Below, piece by piece: positions 43,384 through 51,873 of a DNA stretch of 64,000 nucleotides (position 1 is its first letter; each line of letters begins with the position of its first letter). This DNA comes from Achromobacter pestifer (GTDB lineage: Bacteria; Pseudomonadota; Gammaproteobacteria; Burkholderiales; Burkholderiaceae_B): contig NZ_CP053985.1 of the NCBI RefSeq assembly GCF_013267355.1, positions 682,001-746,000 of the forward strand, in the 5' to 3' direction. The notes under the pieces were generated by a model that saw only the letters and a list, made by a program, of their open reading frames with translations, did no database searches and was not told where the DNA came from. Position numbers and translations under genes: made by a program.

Positions 43384-44358
43384 TCAGCCGTCCAGCCCCA
43401 GCTTGAGCATCTGGTGGCGCAAGGCGTGCCGCGTGAGTCCCAGGGACTCGGCGGCGCGCCCCAGGTTGCCGTCCTGGGCCTGCAGGGCCGCGCGGATCAG
43501 GCCGCGCTGGAACTGCGCGGATAGTTCGGCATAGCTGCCGGCTGCGGCAGGCGCGGCCGCGGGCGCGGGCTTGCCCGCTTCGCGCAGGATGCGCTGCGGC
43601 AGATGCCGCGCCAGCACCGTGTCGCCGTCTTCCAGGATGCAGATCCGCTCCAGCAGATTGCTCAGTTCACGCACATTGCCTGGCCAGGCGTAGGCCTTGA
43701 AGATGCGCTGGACCTCGGGATCAATAGCGGTGAAGCGGCTGCCGTGGGTGGCGTTGTAGCGTTCCAGGAAACGCTGCGCCAGCACGATGACGTCGTCGCC
43801 GCGCTCGCGCAGCGGCGGCAGGTTGATCGACACCACCTGCAGGCGGTAATACAGATCGTCGCGAAAGCGCCCGGCCTGCACTTCCCCCAACAGGATCTTG
43901 TTGGTGGCGGCGATGAAGCGCGCGTCGACCGAGACCTCCTGGACGGAACCGATGCGGCGGAAACGCCGGCTGTCCAGCAGGGTCAGGATCTTGGCCTGCA
44001 TGACCGGATCCAACTCGCGGATCTCGTCGAGGAACACGCTGCCGCCGTTGGCCGCTTCGAGCAGCCCGGTCTTGCGCGCCACTGCCCCAGTGAAGGCCCC
44101 GCGTTCATGGCCGAAGAGCTCGGACTCGAGCAGATTGCCTGGTATGGCGGCGCAATTGATTTCGGTATAGCCCTTGGCCGCGCGCGCCGACTGCGCATGC
44201 AGATTGCGGGCGACCAGCCCTTTGCCCGTGCCGGTCTCGCCATAGATGAGAACGATGCTGGCCTTGCTGCGCGCGACCCGGCCGACCAGATCGCGCAGGG
44301 CCGCCATCGACGGGTGATCCCCGATGAGCGGCTCGCAGGCGGACGGGGCGGCGGGCAT
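43384..44358 (-). CDS. Sigma-54-dependent activator without a sensory domain
   Basis: A 324-residue enhancer-binding protein. The AAA+ domain begins almost at the N-terminus: Walker A GETGTGKG at residues 40-47, the sigma-54 contact loop GAFTGA at 87-92, VFLDE as Walker B and [21 protein letters not shown] Fis-type HTH is at the C-terminus ([20 protein letters not shown]). There is no receiver, GAF, PAS or other input domain, as in PspF. It is convergent with the Bug gene (3 bp apart) and 13 bp after orn. Its probable target is the sigma-54 promoter at 40584. Confidence 0.9.
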   Translation of the reverse strand: MPAAPSACEPLIGDHPSMAALRDLVGRVARSKASIVLIYGETGTGKGLVARNLHAQSARAAKGYTEINCAAIPGNLLESELFGHERGAFTGAVARKTGLLEAANGGSVFLDEIRELDPVMQAKILTLLDSRRFRRIGSVQEVSVDARFIAATNKILLGEVQAGRFRDDLYYRLQVVSINLPPLRERGDDVIVLAQRFLERYNATHGSRFTAIDPEVQRIFKAYAWPGNVRELSNLLERICILEDGDTVLARHLPQRILREAGKPAPAAAPAAAGSYAELSAQFQRGLIRAALQAQDGNLGRAAESLGLTRHALRHQMLKLGLDG

Positions 44359-44371
44359 GGGCAGGTACCGC

Positions 44372-44917
44372 TTACACCTTCAGGAAGTGTTCGCGGTAGT
44401 GCTTGAGTTCGTCGATCGATTCGTAGATGTCGGCCAGCGCTTCGTGGCGGCTCTTCTTCTCGAAGCCCTTGTACACGGCCGGCGCCCAGCGGCGCGCCAG
44501 TTCCTTCAGCGTGCTCACGTCCAGGTTGCGGTAGTGGAAGAACTGCTCCAGGCGCGGCATGTAAGCAAACATGAAGCGGCGGTCCTGGCTGATGGTATTG
44601 CCGCAAAGCGGCGACTTGCCCGCCGGCACGTGCTGCGCCAGGAACGCCAGCAGCGTATCCTCGGCCTGCGCCTCGGAAATGGTGGACGCCTTGACCTTGT
44701 CGATCAGGCCGCTCTTGCCGTGGGTGGATTTGTTCCAGCTGTCCATGGCGTCGAGCAGGCTGTCGGGCTGGTGCACCACCAGCACGGGGCCTTCAGCCAC
44801 GACGGTCAGGTCGGGCTCCGTCACCACCACGGCGACTTCGATGATGCGTTCTTTCTCGGGATCCAGGCCGGTCATTTCCATGTCCAGCCAAACCAGGCGG
44901 TTTTCGTTCACAGCCAT
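44372..44917 (-). CDS. orn: Oligoribonuclease
   Basis: A 181-residue 3'-5' exoribonuclease of the DEDDh class that degrades di- and short oligoribonucleotides, including pGpG from c-di-GMP. Catalytic residues are in [12 protein letters not shown] (D and E), [15 protein letters not shown] (D) and [13 protein letters not shown] (H and D). Length is normal. It is convergent with nothing on its left but the sigma-54 activator 13 bp downstream, which may be read through from orn. Confidence 0.96.
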   Translation of the reverse strand: MAVNENRLVWLDMEMTGLDPEKERIIEVAVVVTEPDLTVVAEGPVLVVHQPDSLLDAMDSWNKSTHGKSGLIDKVKASTISEAQAEDTLLAFLAQHVPAGKSPLCGNTISQDRRFMFAYMPRLEQFFHYRNLDVSTLKELARRWAPAVYKGFEKKSRHEALADIYESIDELKHYREHFLKV

Positions 44918-44940
44918 ATAATTTGCCTATAAGGGATACC

Positions 44941-45084
44941 TCCGCGCCGCGCCTTCGGCTCGCTGCCCCCCTCAGGGGGCGCTTTTACCTAGGGGCGGCC
45001 CGGCGGTAAAGATTACCCCCACGCCGCGCCTTCGGCTTGCTGCCCCCCAGGGGGCGCTTTTACCTAGGGGCGGCCCGGCGGTAA
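44941..45084. repeat. Two tandem copies of the GC-rich repeat, inverted relative to 30.2 kb
   Basis: Units starting near 44945 and 45022 (77 bp apart) read CGCCGCGCCTTCGGC, a CTGCCCCCC/GGGGGCG hairpin, TTTTACCTAGGGGCGGCCC and GGCGGTAAA. This is the reverse complement of the unit at 30237-30472, with small differences (TACCTAGGGG for CCCCTTGGGG). They fill most of the gap between the divergent orn and M48 peptidase genes, so the element also tolerates promoter regions. Confidence 0.85.
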
Positions 45085-45130
45085 AACACACGATTTTCGC
45101 ACACACTTACTTGAGCAAGCCGCACCGCCC

Positions 45131-46381
45131 ATGTTCACACTGCTGTTCGTTGCCTTCCTGCTGACCGATATCGCCGTGCGCCTGTGGCTGGCTACGCGCC
45201 AGATCCGCCACGTCGCGCTCCACCGCGACCAGGTGCCGCCGGAATTCTCCCACCGTATCGGCCTGGCCAGCCATCAGCGCGCGGCGGACTACACGGTGGC
45301 GCGGGTCAAGCTTGGCATGCTCGAACGCACCTACGATGCCATCCTGCTGGTGTGCCTGACGCTGATGGGCGGGCTGCAGTTCATCGACCTGATGGTGGCC
45401 CAACTTACCAGCAACGACTTCCTGCGGCAGATGCTGCTGCTGGTCGTGGTGGCGCTGCTGCTGGGCGTGCTGGGCCTGCCCTTCACGCTGTGGCGGCAGT
45501 TCAAGCTGGAGGCGCGCTTTGGCTTTAACCGCATGACACCGGGCCTGTTTGTCGCCGACGCCGTCAAGGGCCTGCTGGTGGCCGCGGTGCTGGGCCTGCC
45601 GCTGGCGGCGGCGGTGCTCTGGCTGATGGGCAGCGCGGGCGCCTACTGGTGGGTCTGGGCCTGGGCGCTGTGGACGGCGTTCAACCTGGCGCTGCTGATC
45701 ATCTACCCGATGTTCATCGCCCCGCTCTTCAACAAATTCACGCCGCTGTCCGACCCCGAGCTGGCTGGACGCATCCAGCGCCTGGCCCAGCGCTGCGGCT
45801 TTGCGCTCAACGGCCTGTTCGTGATGGACGGTTCGCGCCGCTCGGCCCACGGCAATGCCTATTTCACGGGTTTCGGCCGTTCGCGCCGCATCGTGTTCTT
45901 CGACACCCTGCTGGCGCGCCTGAACGGCGACGAGATCGAGGCCGTGCTGGCGCACGAGCTGGGCCATTTCGCCAAGCGCCACATCGTCAAGCGCATCGTG
46001 TTCAGCTTCGCCGCCGCGCTGGTTTTCTTCGCCATCCTGGGCTGGGTCTCGCAGCAGCCCTGGTTCTACGTGGGGCTGGGCGTCATGCCTCAGCTGGGCG
46101 GACGCAACGACGCCATGGCGCTGCTGCTGTTCTTCCTGGTCATCCCCGTATTCACTTTCATGCTCACGCCCGTGGCCAGCTGGTACTCGCGCCGTGACGA
46201 GTTCGAAGCGGACCGCTACGCGGCCGAACAGAGCTCGCCGGAACGCCTGGTGTCCGCGCTGGTCAAACTCTACGACGACAACGCCGCCACCTTGACTCCC
46301 GACCCCGTGCACTCCGCCTTCTACGACAGCCACCCACCCGCCGCCGTGCGCATCCGCCACCTGACGGCGGCCGCTGCATGA
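45131..46381 (+). CDS. M48-family zinc endopeptidase (Ste24/CAAX protease-like), membrane
   Basis: A 416-residue inner-membrane protease with about five to seven hydrophobic helices. The HEXXH zinc motif is H275-E276-L-G-H279 (AVLAHELGHFAKRHIVKRI), with the third ligand E359 in DEFEADRYAAEQ. The N-terminal M48_N part includes ARFGFNRMTPGLFVADAVKG. Eukaryotic Ste24 cleaves prenylated proteins; bacterial members act in membrane-protein quality control. Its stop overlaps the rsgA start by four bases. Confidence 0.92.
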   Translation: MFTLLFVAFLLTDIAVRLWLATRQIRHVALHRDQVPPEFSHRIGLASHQRAADYTVARVKLGMLERTYDAILLVCLTLMGGLQFIDLMVAQLTSNDFLRQMLLLVVVALLLGVLGLPFTLWRQFKLEARFGFNRMTPGLFVADAVKGLLVAAVLGLPLAAAVLWLMGSAGAYWWVWAWALWTAFNLALLIIYPMFIAPLFNKFTPLSDPELAGRIQRLAQRCGFALNGLFVMDGSRRSAHGNAYFTGFGRSRRIVFFDTLLARLNGDEIEAVLAHELGHFAKRHIVKRIVFSFAAALVFFAILGWVSQQPWFYVGLGVMPQLGGRNDAMALLLFFLVIPVFTFMLTPVASWYSRRDEFEADRYAAEQSSPERLVSALVKLYDDNAATLTPDPVHSAFYDSHPPAAVRIRHLTAAAA

Positions 46382-47292
46382 GCGCGCCCGCAGCCGGACC
46401 CAACGAAGGCCGCATCATCGCCGCCCACGGGCGCCACTACACCGTGGAGCTTGCCGACGGCACGCTGCGCAAGTGCTTCCCCCGCGGCAAGAAGGCAGGC
46501 GCCGCGGTCGGCGACCGCGTGCGCATCACGCCCCAGGGCAAGGACGAAGGCGCCATCGACGCCATCCTGCCGCGCCGCAACCTGCTCTACCGCTCGGACG
46601 AAATGCGTTCCAAGCAGTTCGCATCCAACGTCGACCAGCTGCTGATCGTGGTCGCCGTGCAGCCCACGTTTTCGGACGACCTGACCGGGCGCGCCCTGGC
46701 CGGCGCCTGGAGCGCGGACATCGCGCCCATCATCATCCTCAACAAGACCGACCTTGCCGATGAACTGCCCGCGGCGCGCGCGCGGCTGGCGCCGATCGCA
46801 GCGCTGGGCGTGGACGTGATCGAACTCAGCGCGCTGGAGCCCGAAAAGGTGCATACGCTGCTGGCGCCGCGCCTGGCCGGACACACCAGCCTGCTGCTGG
46901 GCCAGAGCGGCATGGGCAAGTCCACGCTGCTCAACGCCCTGGTGCCGGACGCCGCCGCCCCCACCCGCGAGCACTCCACCGCGCTGGACATGGGCAAGCA
47001 CACCACCACCAGCACGCGGCTCTATCACCTGCCCGCGCCGGGCGGCGACCTGATCGATTCACCGGGCTTCCAGGCCTTCGGCCTGCAGCATCTGAGCCGC
47101 GAGGACATCATCCGCGGCTTCCCGGAGTTCACCGAACCCATCGAGCAATGCCGCTTCTACAACTGCACCCACCGGCAGGAGCCCGGCTGCGGCGTGGTCG
47201 CGGCCCTGCAGGCCGGCGCGATCGATCCGGCGCGCTACGCCTTGTACCAGCGCATCCTGGAAGAGAACCTGGCGGGGCAGCAGCGCTACTAG
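46378..47292 (+). CDS. rsgA: Small-ribosomal-subunit biogenesis GTPase RsgA
   Basis: A 304-residue circularly permuted GTPase that checks late 30S assembly. An N-terminal OB fold (about 8-80) precedes the GTPase with G4 NKTD first, then G1 GQSGMGKSTLLNAL, DMGKHTTT and DSPGFQAFGL. A C-terminal zinc knuckle follows (CRFYNCTHRQEPGC with the upstream ligand). ATGA overlap with the M48 gene suggests an operon. In many bacteria rsgA lies near orn, as here. Confidence 0.96.
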   Translation: MSAPAAGPNEGRIIAAHGRHYTVELADGTLRKCFPRGKKAGAAVGDRVRITPQGKDEGAIDAILPRRNLLYRSDEMRSKQFASNVDQLLIVVAVQPTFSDDLTGRALAGAWSADIAPIIILNKTDLADELPAARARLAPIAALGVDVIELSALEPEKVHTLLAPRLAGHTSLLLGQSGMGKSTLLNALVPDAAAPTREHSTALDMGKHTTTSTRLYHLPAPGGDLIDSPGFQAFGLQHLSREDIIRGFPEFTEPIEQCRFYNCTHRQEPGCGVVAALQAGAIDPARYALYQRILEENLAGQQRY

Positions 47293-47350
47293 GCGCCCCA
47301 TGCCGAAAGACCGGCAACGCCAAGCCGGGCACCGGATCCCGAGCGCAGTT

Positions 47351-47393
47351 CCGCAATGCATACGGCCCCATCCAGGGGCCGTATGCATTGCGG
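47351..47393. terminator. Perfect 19-bp palindrome between convergent rsgA and Nudix genes
   Basis: Two 19-base arms (CCGCAATGCATACGGCCCC and its exact complement) flank ATCCA. It lies 58 bp after rsgA and 20 bp before the end of the minus-strand Nudix gene, the position of a bidirectional terminator, but there is no T-run on either side. Confidence 0.6.
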
Positions 47394-47412
47394 CGGCAAG
47401 CGCCGGCCGGGA

Positions 47413-48144
47413 TCAACGAGGCGTGAAGCCGTGCCGCAGCAGGTGGTACAGATTGCGCAGCATGCCGGCCGTCGCGCCCCAGATGAAATGCTTGCCGTAG
47501 GGCATGCCGTAATACTGACGCACCCGGCCGTCTTCCAGGCGGGCTTCATACAGCCGGTGGTTGGCGGGATCCATCAGGAAGGACAGCGGCACCTCGAATA
47601 CTTCCGCCACCTCGAAGGCGTCGGGCGCCAGGTCAAAACCCGGACGCACCAGCGACACTACCGGAATGATGGAAAAGCCCGTCGCCGTCAGATACGGCGG
47701 CATGCTGCCCAGCACTTCCACGTGGTTGGCGGGCAGCCCGGTTTCTTCCTGCGCCTCGCGCAAGGCCGCGGCCTCCGGCGTGGAGTCGCTGGTTTCGATG
47801 CGTCCGCCCGGAAAGCTGATCTGGCCGGCATGGTCATGCAGGTGGGCGGCGCGCTGCGTCAGCATGATGTGCACACCGTTGTCGCGCGTCACCAGCGGAA
47901 TCAGCACCGCCGCCGGCACGGGCACGCCTTCGCGGCCCGGATAGCGCAGGTCGGTATCGCGCGACAGCTCCAGCGTCCAGGTGGACGGCTGGCTGAGCGT
48001 GCCCCGCAACGAATCCGGGGTCAACAGGCGGGCGGGCACGGCCGGCAAGGACGCGTTGGCCACCACCCAGGGTTGCGTCGCCGGATCGAAGCCGGGACGC
48101 GCCAGCGGCCGCCGGGGCCGCGGGGAAGACGAGGAATCAGACAT
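47413..48144 (-). CDS. Nudix hydrolase, CoA pyrophosphatase type
   Basis: A 243-residue Nudix protein. The Nudix box is GGRIETSDSTPEAAALREAQEETGL (given here in pieces: GGRIE ... REAQEETGL), preceded by the CoA-specific motif LTQRAAHLHDHAGQISFPGG. Such enzymes hydrolyse CoA or oxidised CoA to phosphopantetheine and 3',5'-ADP. ATG 48144 is preferred to the TTG at 48168. An N-terminal extension of about 60 residues, Ser/Pro/Arg-rich, precedes the domain. It lies downstream of the rplS terminator on the same strand. Confidence 0.9.
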   Translation of the reverse strand: MSDSSSSPRPRRPLARPGFDPATQPWVVANASLPAVPARLLTPDSLRGTLSQPSTWTLELSRDTDLRYPGREGVPVPAAVLIPLVTRDNGVHIMLTQRAAHLHDHAGQISFPGGRIETSDSTPEAAALREAQEETGLPANHVEVLGSMPPYLTATGFSIIPVVSLVRPGFDLAPDAFEVAEVFEVPLSFLMDPANHRLYEARLEDGRVRQYYGMPYGKHFIWGATAGMLRNLYHLLRHGFTPR

Positions 48145-48172
48145 ACGTCTCTGCAAAAGGCTCTGCAAAAAG

Positions 48173-48200
48173 AAAAAGGCACCCTCGCAGGTGCCTTTTT
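48173..48200 (-). terminator. Intrinsic terminator of rplS
   Basis: AAAAAGGCACC and GGTGCCTTTTT form a perfect 11-pair stem around CTCGCA, giving a U-run on the minus-strand transcript. Confidence 0.85.
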
Positions 48201-48279
48201 AACCCGGAAACCCGTGCCGAACGAAAACGCTGGATGGCGTGAGCGTCCGACACTGGTGGGGCCGTGTGCCGATAAGCGA

Positions 48280-48660
48280 TCAAGCCGCCGGGGCTTGCTT
48301 GCTGACCAGCTTTTCCTTGATACGCGCCGACTTGCCCGAGCGGTTGCGCAGGTAGTACAGCTTGGCGCGGCGCACGTCGCCGCGGCGCTTGACTTCGATG
48401 CCGGCGATTTGCGGCGAGTACAGCTGGAACGTACGTTCCACGGCTTCACCCGACGAAATCTTGCGCACGGTGAACGCGGAGTTCAGGCCGCGGTTGCGCT
48501 TGGCGATCACAACGCCTTCGAAAGCCTGCACGCGCTTGCGGGTGCCTTCAACGACGTTCACGCTCACGATGACGGTGTCACCAGGAGCAAATTCAGGCTT
48601 GGCTTGACCGCCGGTCAGACGGGCAATTTCTTCCTGTTCCAGGATAGCGATAAGGTTCAT
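48280..48660 (-). CDS. rplS: 50S ribosomal protein L19
   Basis: A 126-residue L19 that sits at the 30S-50S interface. It starts [20 protein letters not shown], has the family core [20 protein letters not shown] and [20 protein letters not shown], and ends with an Ala/Pro tail. An AGGAGTTCTC sequence precedes the ATG. In many bacteria it closes the rpsP-rimM-trmD-rplS operon; none of those genes is upstream here, so it has its own promoter. Confidence 0.97.
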   Translation of the reverse strand: MNLIAILEQEEIARLTGGQAKPEFAPGDTVIVSVNVVEGTRKRVQAFEGVVIAKRNRGLNSAFTVRKISSGEAVERTFQLYSPQIAGIEVKRRGDVRRAKLYYLRNRSGKSARIKEKLVSKQAPAA

Positions 48661-48958
48661 GAGAACTCCTAGATCATCATGTCTTTGCGGACTAAAACTT
48701 TTGCCGTTCGATGTTGTTCACGCCGCTTCTGCAGGATTGCGCTGTACGCACAAGCCCACATTCGTCGCGTGCTGCACGGCCAACTGGCGGTTAGGCCAGC
48801 TCCCGTTGCATGTGCCGCAAGCAGAGGATGAGATTTGGCAAACCAATGATTCTACACCAAAAATCGCCCCAGGCATCAGGTAACATGGCCCCGGTTCTCG
48901 CGGTTTGGAGTACCCTTCCGTCTTCTGTAACAAACACGTCATCTGGCGCTGTTCCTTC
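48661..48958. promoter_or_regulatory. rplS leader and divergent promoter region
   Basis: These 298 bp separate rplS (minus) from the EamA gene (plus). On the minus strand a TAGAAT -10 lies at 48849-48854, with only a weak -35, which would give an rplS leader of about 180 nt. The leader contains a small inverted repeat (TGGCC...GGCCA region near 48780-48800). No gene is seen. Confidence 0.4.
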
Positions 48959-49831
48959 ATGTCGTATTCGTCCCTGATATTGGTCGTCCTGGCGGCAATG
49001 GCCCACGCCACGTGGAATCTGCTCGCCAAGCGCGCGGCCATGGTGGGCGCTCCCTTCGTCTTCGCCTATGGATTGTGCGCCTCGGTGCTGTACGCGCCGT
49101 GGGTCATCTGGGTGCTGTTGCACGACGGCATGACCTGGACCTGGCCGGTGGTCGGCGCCATCCTGACCTCCAGCCTGTTGCATCTGGGCTACAGCCTGTG
49201 CCTGCAACGGGGATATCAGGTGGCCGACCTGTCGGTGGTCTACCCCATCGCCCGGGGCACCGGGCCGCTGCTGTCCACCACCGGCGCCTTTCTGCTGCTG
49301 GGCGAACCCGCCACCAGCACCGGCATCATCGGCATGCTTTGCGTGGTGGGCGGCGTGCTGTTGATCGCAACCCAGGGGCGCCTGACCATCTTCAAGCAGG
49401 CCCAGGCCTGGGTGGGCGTGCGCTGGGGCGTGGTGATCGGCCTGTTCATCGCCGCCTATACCGTGGTCGACGCCTATGGCGTGAAGGTGCTGCTGATCAG
49501 CCCCGTGCTGTTCGACTGGTTTACCTGTGTCACCCGCACGACCATGATGGCCCCCCACATGCTGCGCCGCCGCCCCCAGTCCTGGGAGGCCATGCGCGGA
49601 CACTGGCATCTGGCGCTGGCCGTGGGCCTGCTGTCGCCGTTGGGATACATCCTGGTGCTGTACGCCCTGCGCAACGGCGCGCCGCTAAGCCTGGTCGCCC
49701 CTGCCCGGGAAATGTCCATGATGCTGGGCACCCTGGCCGGCATGTTCCTGCTGCGCGAAAAAGTCGGACCAGGCCGGTTGGCCGGCTGCCTGGGCATCCT
49801 GGCGGGCGTCATTCTGCTGGGTTCGAGCTGA
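48959..49831 (+). CDS. EamA/DMT-family transporter
   Basis: A 290-residue protein with ten predicted transmembrane helices in two EamA repeats (about 5-140 and 155-288). It starts MSYSSLILVVLAAMAHATWN and the second repeat ends GRLAGCLGILAGVILLGSS. Family members export metabolites or amino acids; the substrate is unknown. Start ATG 48959 is fixed by the first helix; the longer frame to 48905 adds non-membrane sequence. Confidence 0.88.
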   Translation: MSYSSLILVVLAAMAHATWNLLAKRAAMVGAPFVFAYGLCASVLYAPWVIWVLLHDGMTWTWPVVGAILTSSLLHLGYSLCLQRGYQVADLSVVYPIARGTGPLLSTTGAFLLLGEPATSTGIIGMLCVVGGVLLIATQGRLTIFKQAQAWVGVRWGVVIGLFIAAYTVVDAYGVKVLLISPVLFDWFTCVTRTTMMAPHMLRRRPQSWEAMRGHWHLALAVGLLSPLGYILVLYALRNGAPLSLVAPAREMSMMLGTLAGMFLLREKVGPGRLAGCLGILAGVILLGSS

Positions 49832-49846
49832 CCAGCCCTGTACCGC

Positions 49847-50299
49847 TCAGAAGCCGGCGGCCGCACCCAGCCACATCAGTCCGGGGATGATCGCGCCCCA
49901 GGCCAACACCATCACCACATCGATCACCATGGCCTTCCTGGTGACCTGAGCCGTCACGGGCTCCACCGTGGCGTTGCCCAGGCAGCGCTCGCGCGAGGCC
50001 GGCGCGGCCTCGACCGGCGCAACCGGTACTGCGGGCGCAGGCATCGGTACCGGCGCGGCGACAGCCTGGCCGGCCAGTGCGCCCGCTTCGGCGGGCGCTG
50101 GCGGGAACGGCCAGCGAGCCGGTACGGAACCGGGCCGCACGCGACGGCGCGGTTCAACGTCGGCCGCGGACGTGTTCCAGGGCAGCGCCATGCCGGCCAC
50201 CCTGGCGCACCAGGCGCGGGCGTGGTTCGTGCCGCGGCGCAGCGGGTTCAGCGTGACGACGAGTTCGTCCGACAAGACGGAAATATCAGCGGTGTTCAT
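49847..50299 (-). CDS. Hypothetical protein with a C-terminal membrane anchor
   Basis: A 150-residue protein, MNTADISVLSDELVVTLNPL..., with AGGAG about eight bases before the ATG. The first 60 residues are basic and mixed, 60-110 are Ala/Pro/Val-rich and probably disordered, and one hydrophobic helix (about 126-147, IDVVMVLAWGAIIPGLMWLG) lies at the very end, suggesting a tail-anchored inner-membrane protein. I do not recognise the family. It lies between the convergent EamA gene (16 bp away) and the radical SAM gene. Confidence 0.6.
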   Translation of the reverse strand: MNTADISVLSDELVVTLNPLRRGTNHARAWCARVAGMALPWNTSAADVEPRRRVRPGSVPARWPFPPAPAEAGALAGQAVAAPVPMPAPAVPVAPVEAAPASRERCLGNATVEPVTAQVTRKAMVIDVVMVLAWGAIIPGLMWLGAAAGF

Positions 50300-50373
50300 A
50301 GGGAACTCCTAGCAAAGATGGTCCAGCGCCAGGGCGTAGCCCCCCGGCAGGCATCCGCGGCGGCAGCCGGCGG

Positions 50374-51720
50374 TCAATCGAACAATGACAACTGGCCCGC
50401 GGCCATGGCTTGCAACTGGCGCGCTGCGCGCCCGTGCACGGCGCCGGCTGCGGGCGATACGGCGGAAAAAGGGACCCCTGAAGACGCTTGCGCGCCAACC
50501 GGGGATAGGAAATCGGCAGCCCCCACCGATGCGGCGGGAGGCAGGAAACGGTCGCAATCCAGCGCCAGCCGGTGGCGGTTCAGGCCCAGCTTGCGGGTAG
50601 CGATGGTGAAGCGCTGGCGCAGCAGATCGGCCCATACGCCGGTTCCGCGCATGCGCGACCCGAAATTAGGATCGTTGCGGCGGCCATTGCGCAGGTCTTC
50701 GATGCGATGCAGGACGCGCTGGGCGCGGTCCGGGAAATGGGCGTTGAGCCAGTCCTCGAACAGGGTCTTGACCTCCCAGGGCAGGCGCAGGACGGTGTAG
50801 CTGGCGTAGTGCGCGCCGGCCGCCTTGGACTCCTGGAGGATGTGTTCCATGGACTCGTCGTTGATGAACGGGATGATGGGTGCCACCAGCACGCCCACCG
50901 GCACGCCGACGTCGGTCAGGCTGCGCACGGTTTCCAGCCGGCGCCACGGCGCGGCGGCGCGCGGTTCCAGCGTGCGGGCCATGCCCGCGTCCAGCGTGGT
51001 GATGCTCATGTACACCACCACCAGCTTCTGCTCGGCCAGGGCGGCCAGCAGGTCCAGATCGCGGGCGACCAGCGCGTTCTTGGTGACGATGGTGAGCGGG
51101 TGACGGGTTTCCAGCATCAGTTCCAGCAGGCCGCGGGTCAGCCGCCATTCGCGTTCGATGGGCTGGTAGGCGTCCGTGGCGGAACCGATGTTGATGGGAG
51201 ACGGCTTGTAACCGGGCCGCGCGAGTTCGGCGCGCAGGGCCTGGACCGCATTGGCCTTGGCCACCAGCCGGGTTTCGAAGTCCAGCCCCGGAGACAGGCC
51301 CAGGTAGGAATGGGTGGGCCGGGCGTAGCAATAGACGCAGCCATGTTCGCAGCCGCGGTACGGATTGACCGCGACGTCGAAGGGAATGTCCGGCGAATCG
51401 TTGCGCGACAACATCTTGCGCGCTTCTTCGGCGGTGACCGTGGTCTTGGGAGCGGCCGGCGCGATGCGCGCATCCGGCAGGATGGGAATGACGCGGGCGG
51501 CGGTTTGCTCGCCAGAGGCTGCTTCAGGGAAATTATCGGGGACGGAATCTACGAAGTCGGCGGGTAGACCGGAGGAAGACCAGCCGTCGTCGACCTGCAC
51601 ACGGTCATCGCGCTGAAAGCGATGCCGAACATTAGTAACCGCACCCCGACCGCGCAAGGCGGCGGGGGCGGCAGCCGGGGACCCAGAACCGGCGGGAAAA
51701 GAATGATCGGTGCGTGCCAT
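50374..51720 (-). CDS. PA0069-family radical SAM protein (spore-photoproduct-lyase-like)
   Basis: A 448-residue radical SAM protein. The cluster motif C124-x3-C128-x2-C131 is in YRGCEHGCVYCYARP, followed by the TIM-barrel with INIGSATDAYQPIE and TIVTKNALVARDLDLLA. The architecture is that of the PA0069/Rv2578c group, related to SplB. N-terminal (to about 95) and C-terminal (from about 400) parts are low-complexity. ATG 51720 is preferred over the frame to 51756. A LexA-like box overlaps its promoter, which supports a DNA-damage role. The substrate is not known. Confidence 0.88.
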   Translation of the reverse strand: MARTDHSFPAGSGSPAAAPAALRGRGAVTNVRHRFQRDDRVQVDDGWSSSGLPADFVDSVPDNFPEAASGEQTAARVIPILPDARIAPAAPKTTVTAEEARKMLSRNDSPDIPFDVAVNPYRGCEHGCVYCYARPTHSYLGLSPGLDFETRLVAKANAVQALRAELARPGYKPSPINIGSATDAYQPIEREWRLTRGLLELMLETRHPLTIVTKNALVARDLDLLAALAEQKLVVVYMSITTLDAGMARTLEPRAAAPWRRLETVRSLTDVGVPVGVLVAPIIPFINDESMEHILQESKAAGAHYASYTVLRLPWEVKTLFEDWLNAHFPDRAQRVLHRIEDLRNGRRNDPNFGSRMRGTGVWADLLRQRFTIATRKLGLNRHRLALDCDRFLPPAASVGAADFLSPVGAQASSGVPFSAVSPAAGAVHGRAARQLQAMAAGQLSLFD

Positions 51721-51727
51721 GAAAACT

Positions 51728-51756
51728 ACTGTACAAAAACACAGTGGTTTTGACAA
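51728..51756 (-). promoter_or_regulatory. Promoter of the radical SAM gene, possibly leaderless
   Basis: On the minus strand TTGTCA is followed after 17 bp by TACAGT. The -10 ends only seven bases before the ATG, so transcription would begin at or next to the start codon and the mRNA would be essentially leaderless. Confidence 0.5.
51729..51744. promoter_or_regulatory. LexA (SOS) box
   Basis: CTGTACAAAAACACAG matches the CTGT-N8-ACAG LexA consensus perfectly at all eight invariant positions, with the usual AT-rich centre. It overlaps the -10 of the radical SAM promoter, the ideal position for repression. Confidence 0.7.
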
Positions 51757-51873
51757 GCACCAAAAGCCTTTTCGTAAGACAACCCCACTTTACCGCAAGA
51801 CGCCAACGCCGTCCGGACAAATCGATTTCACCAGACGAGATCGTCCGGAAACCCGCACCAGTATTGAATTTAG

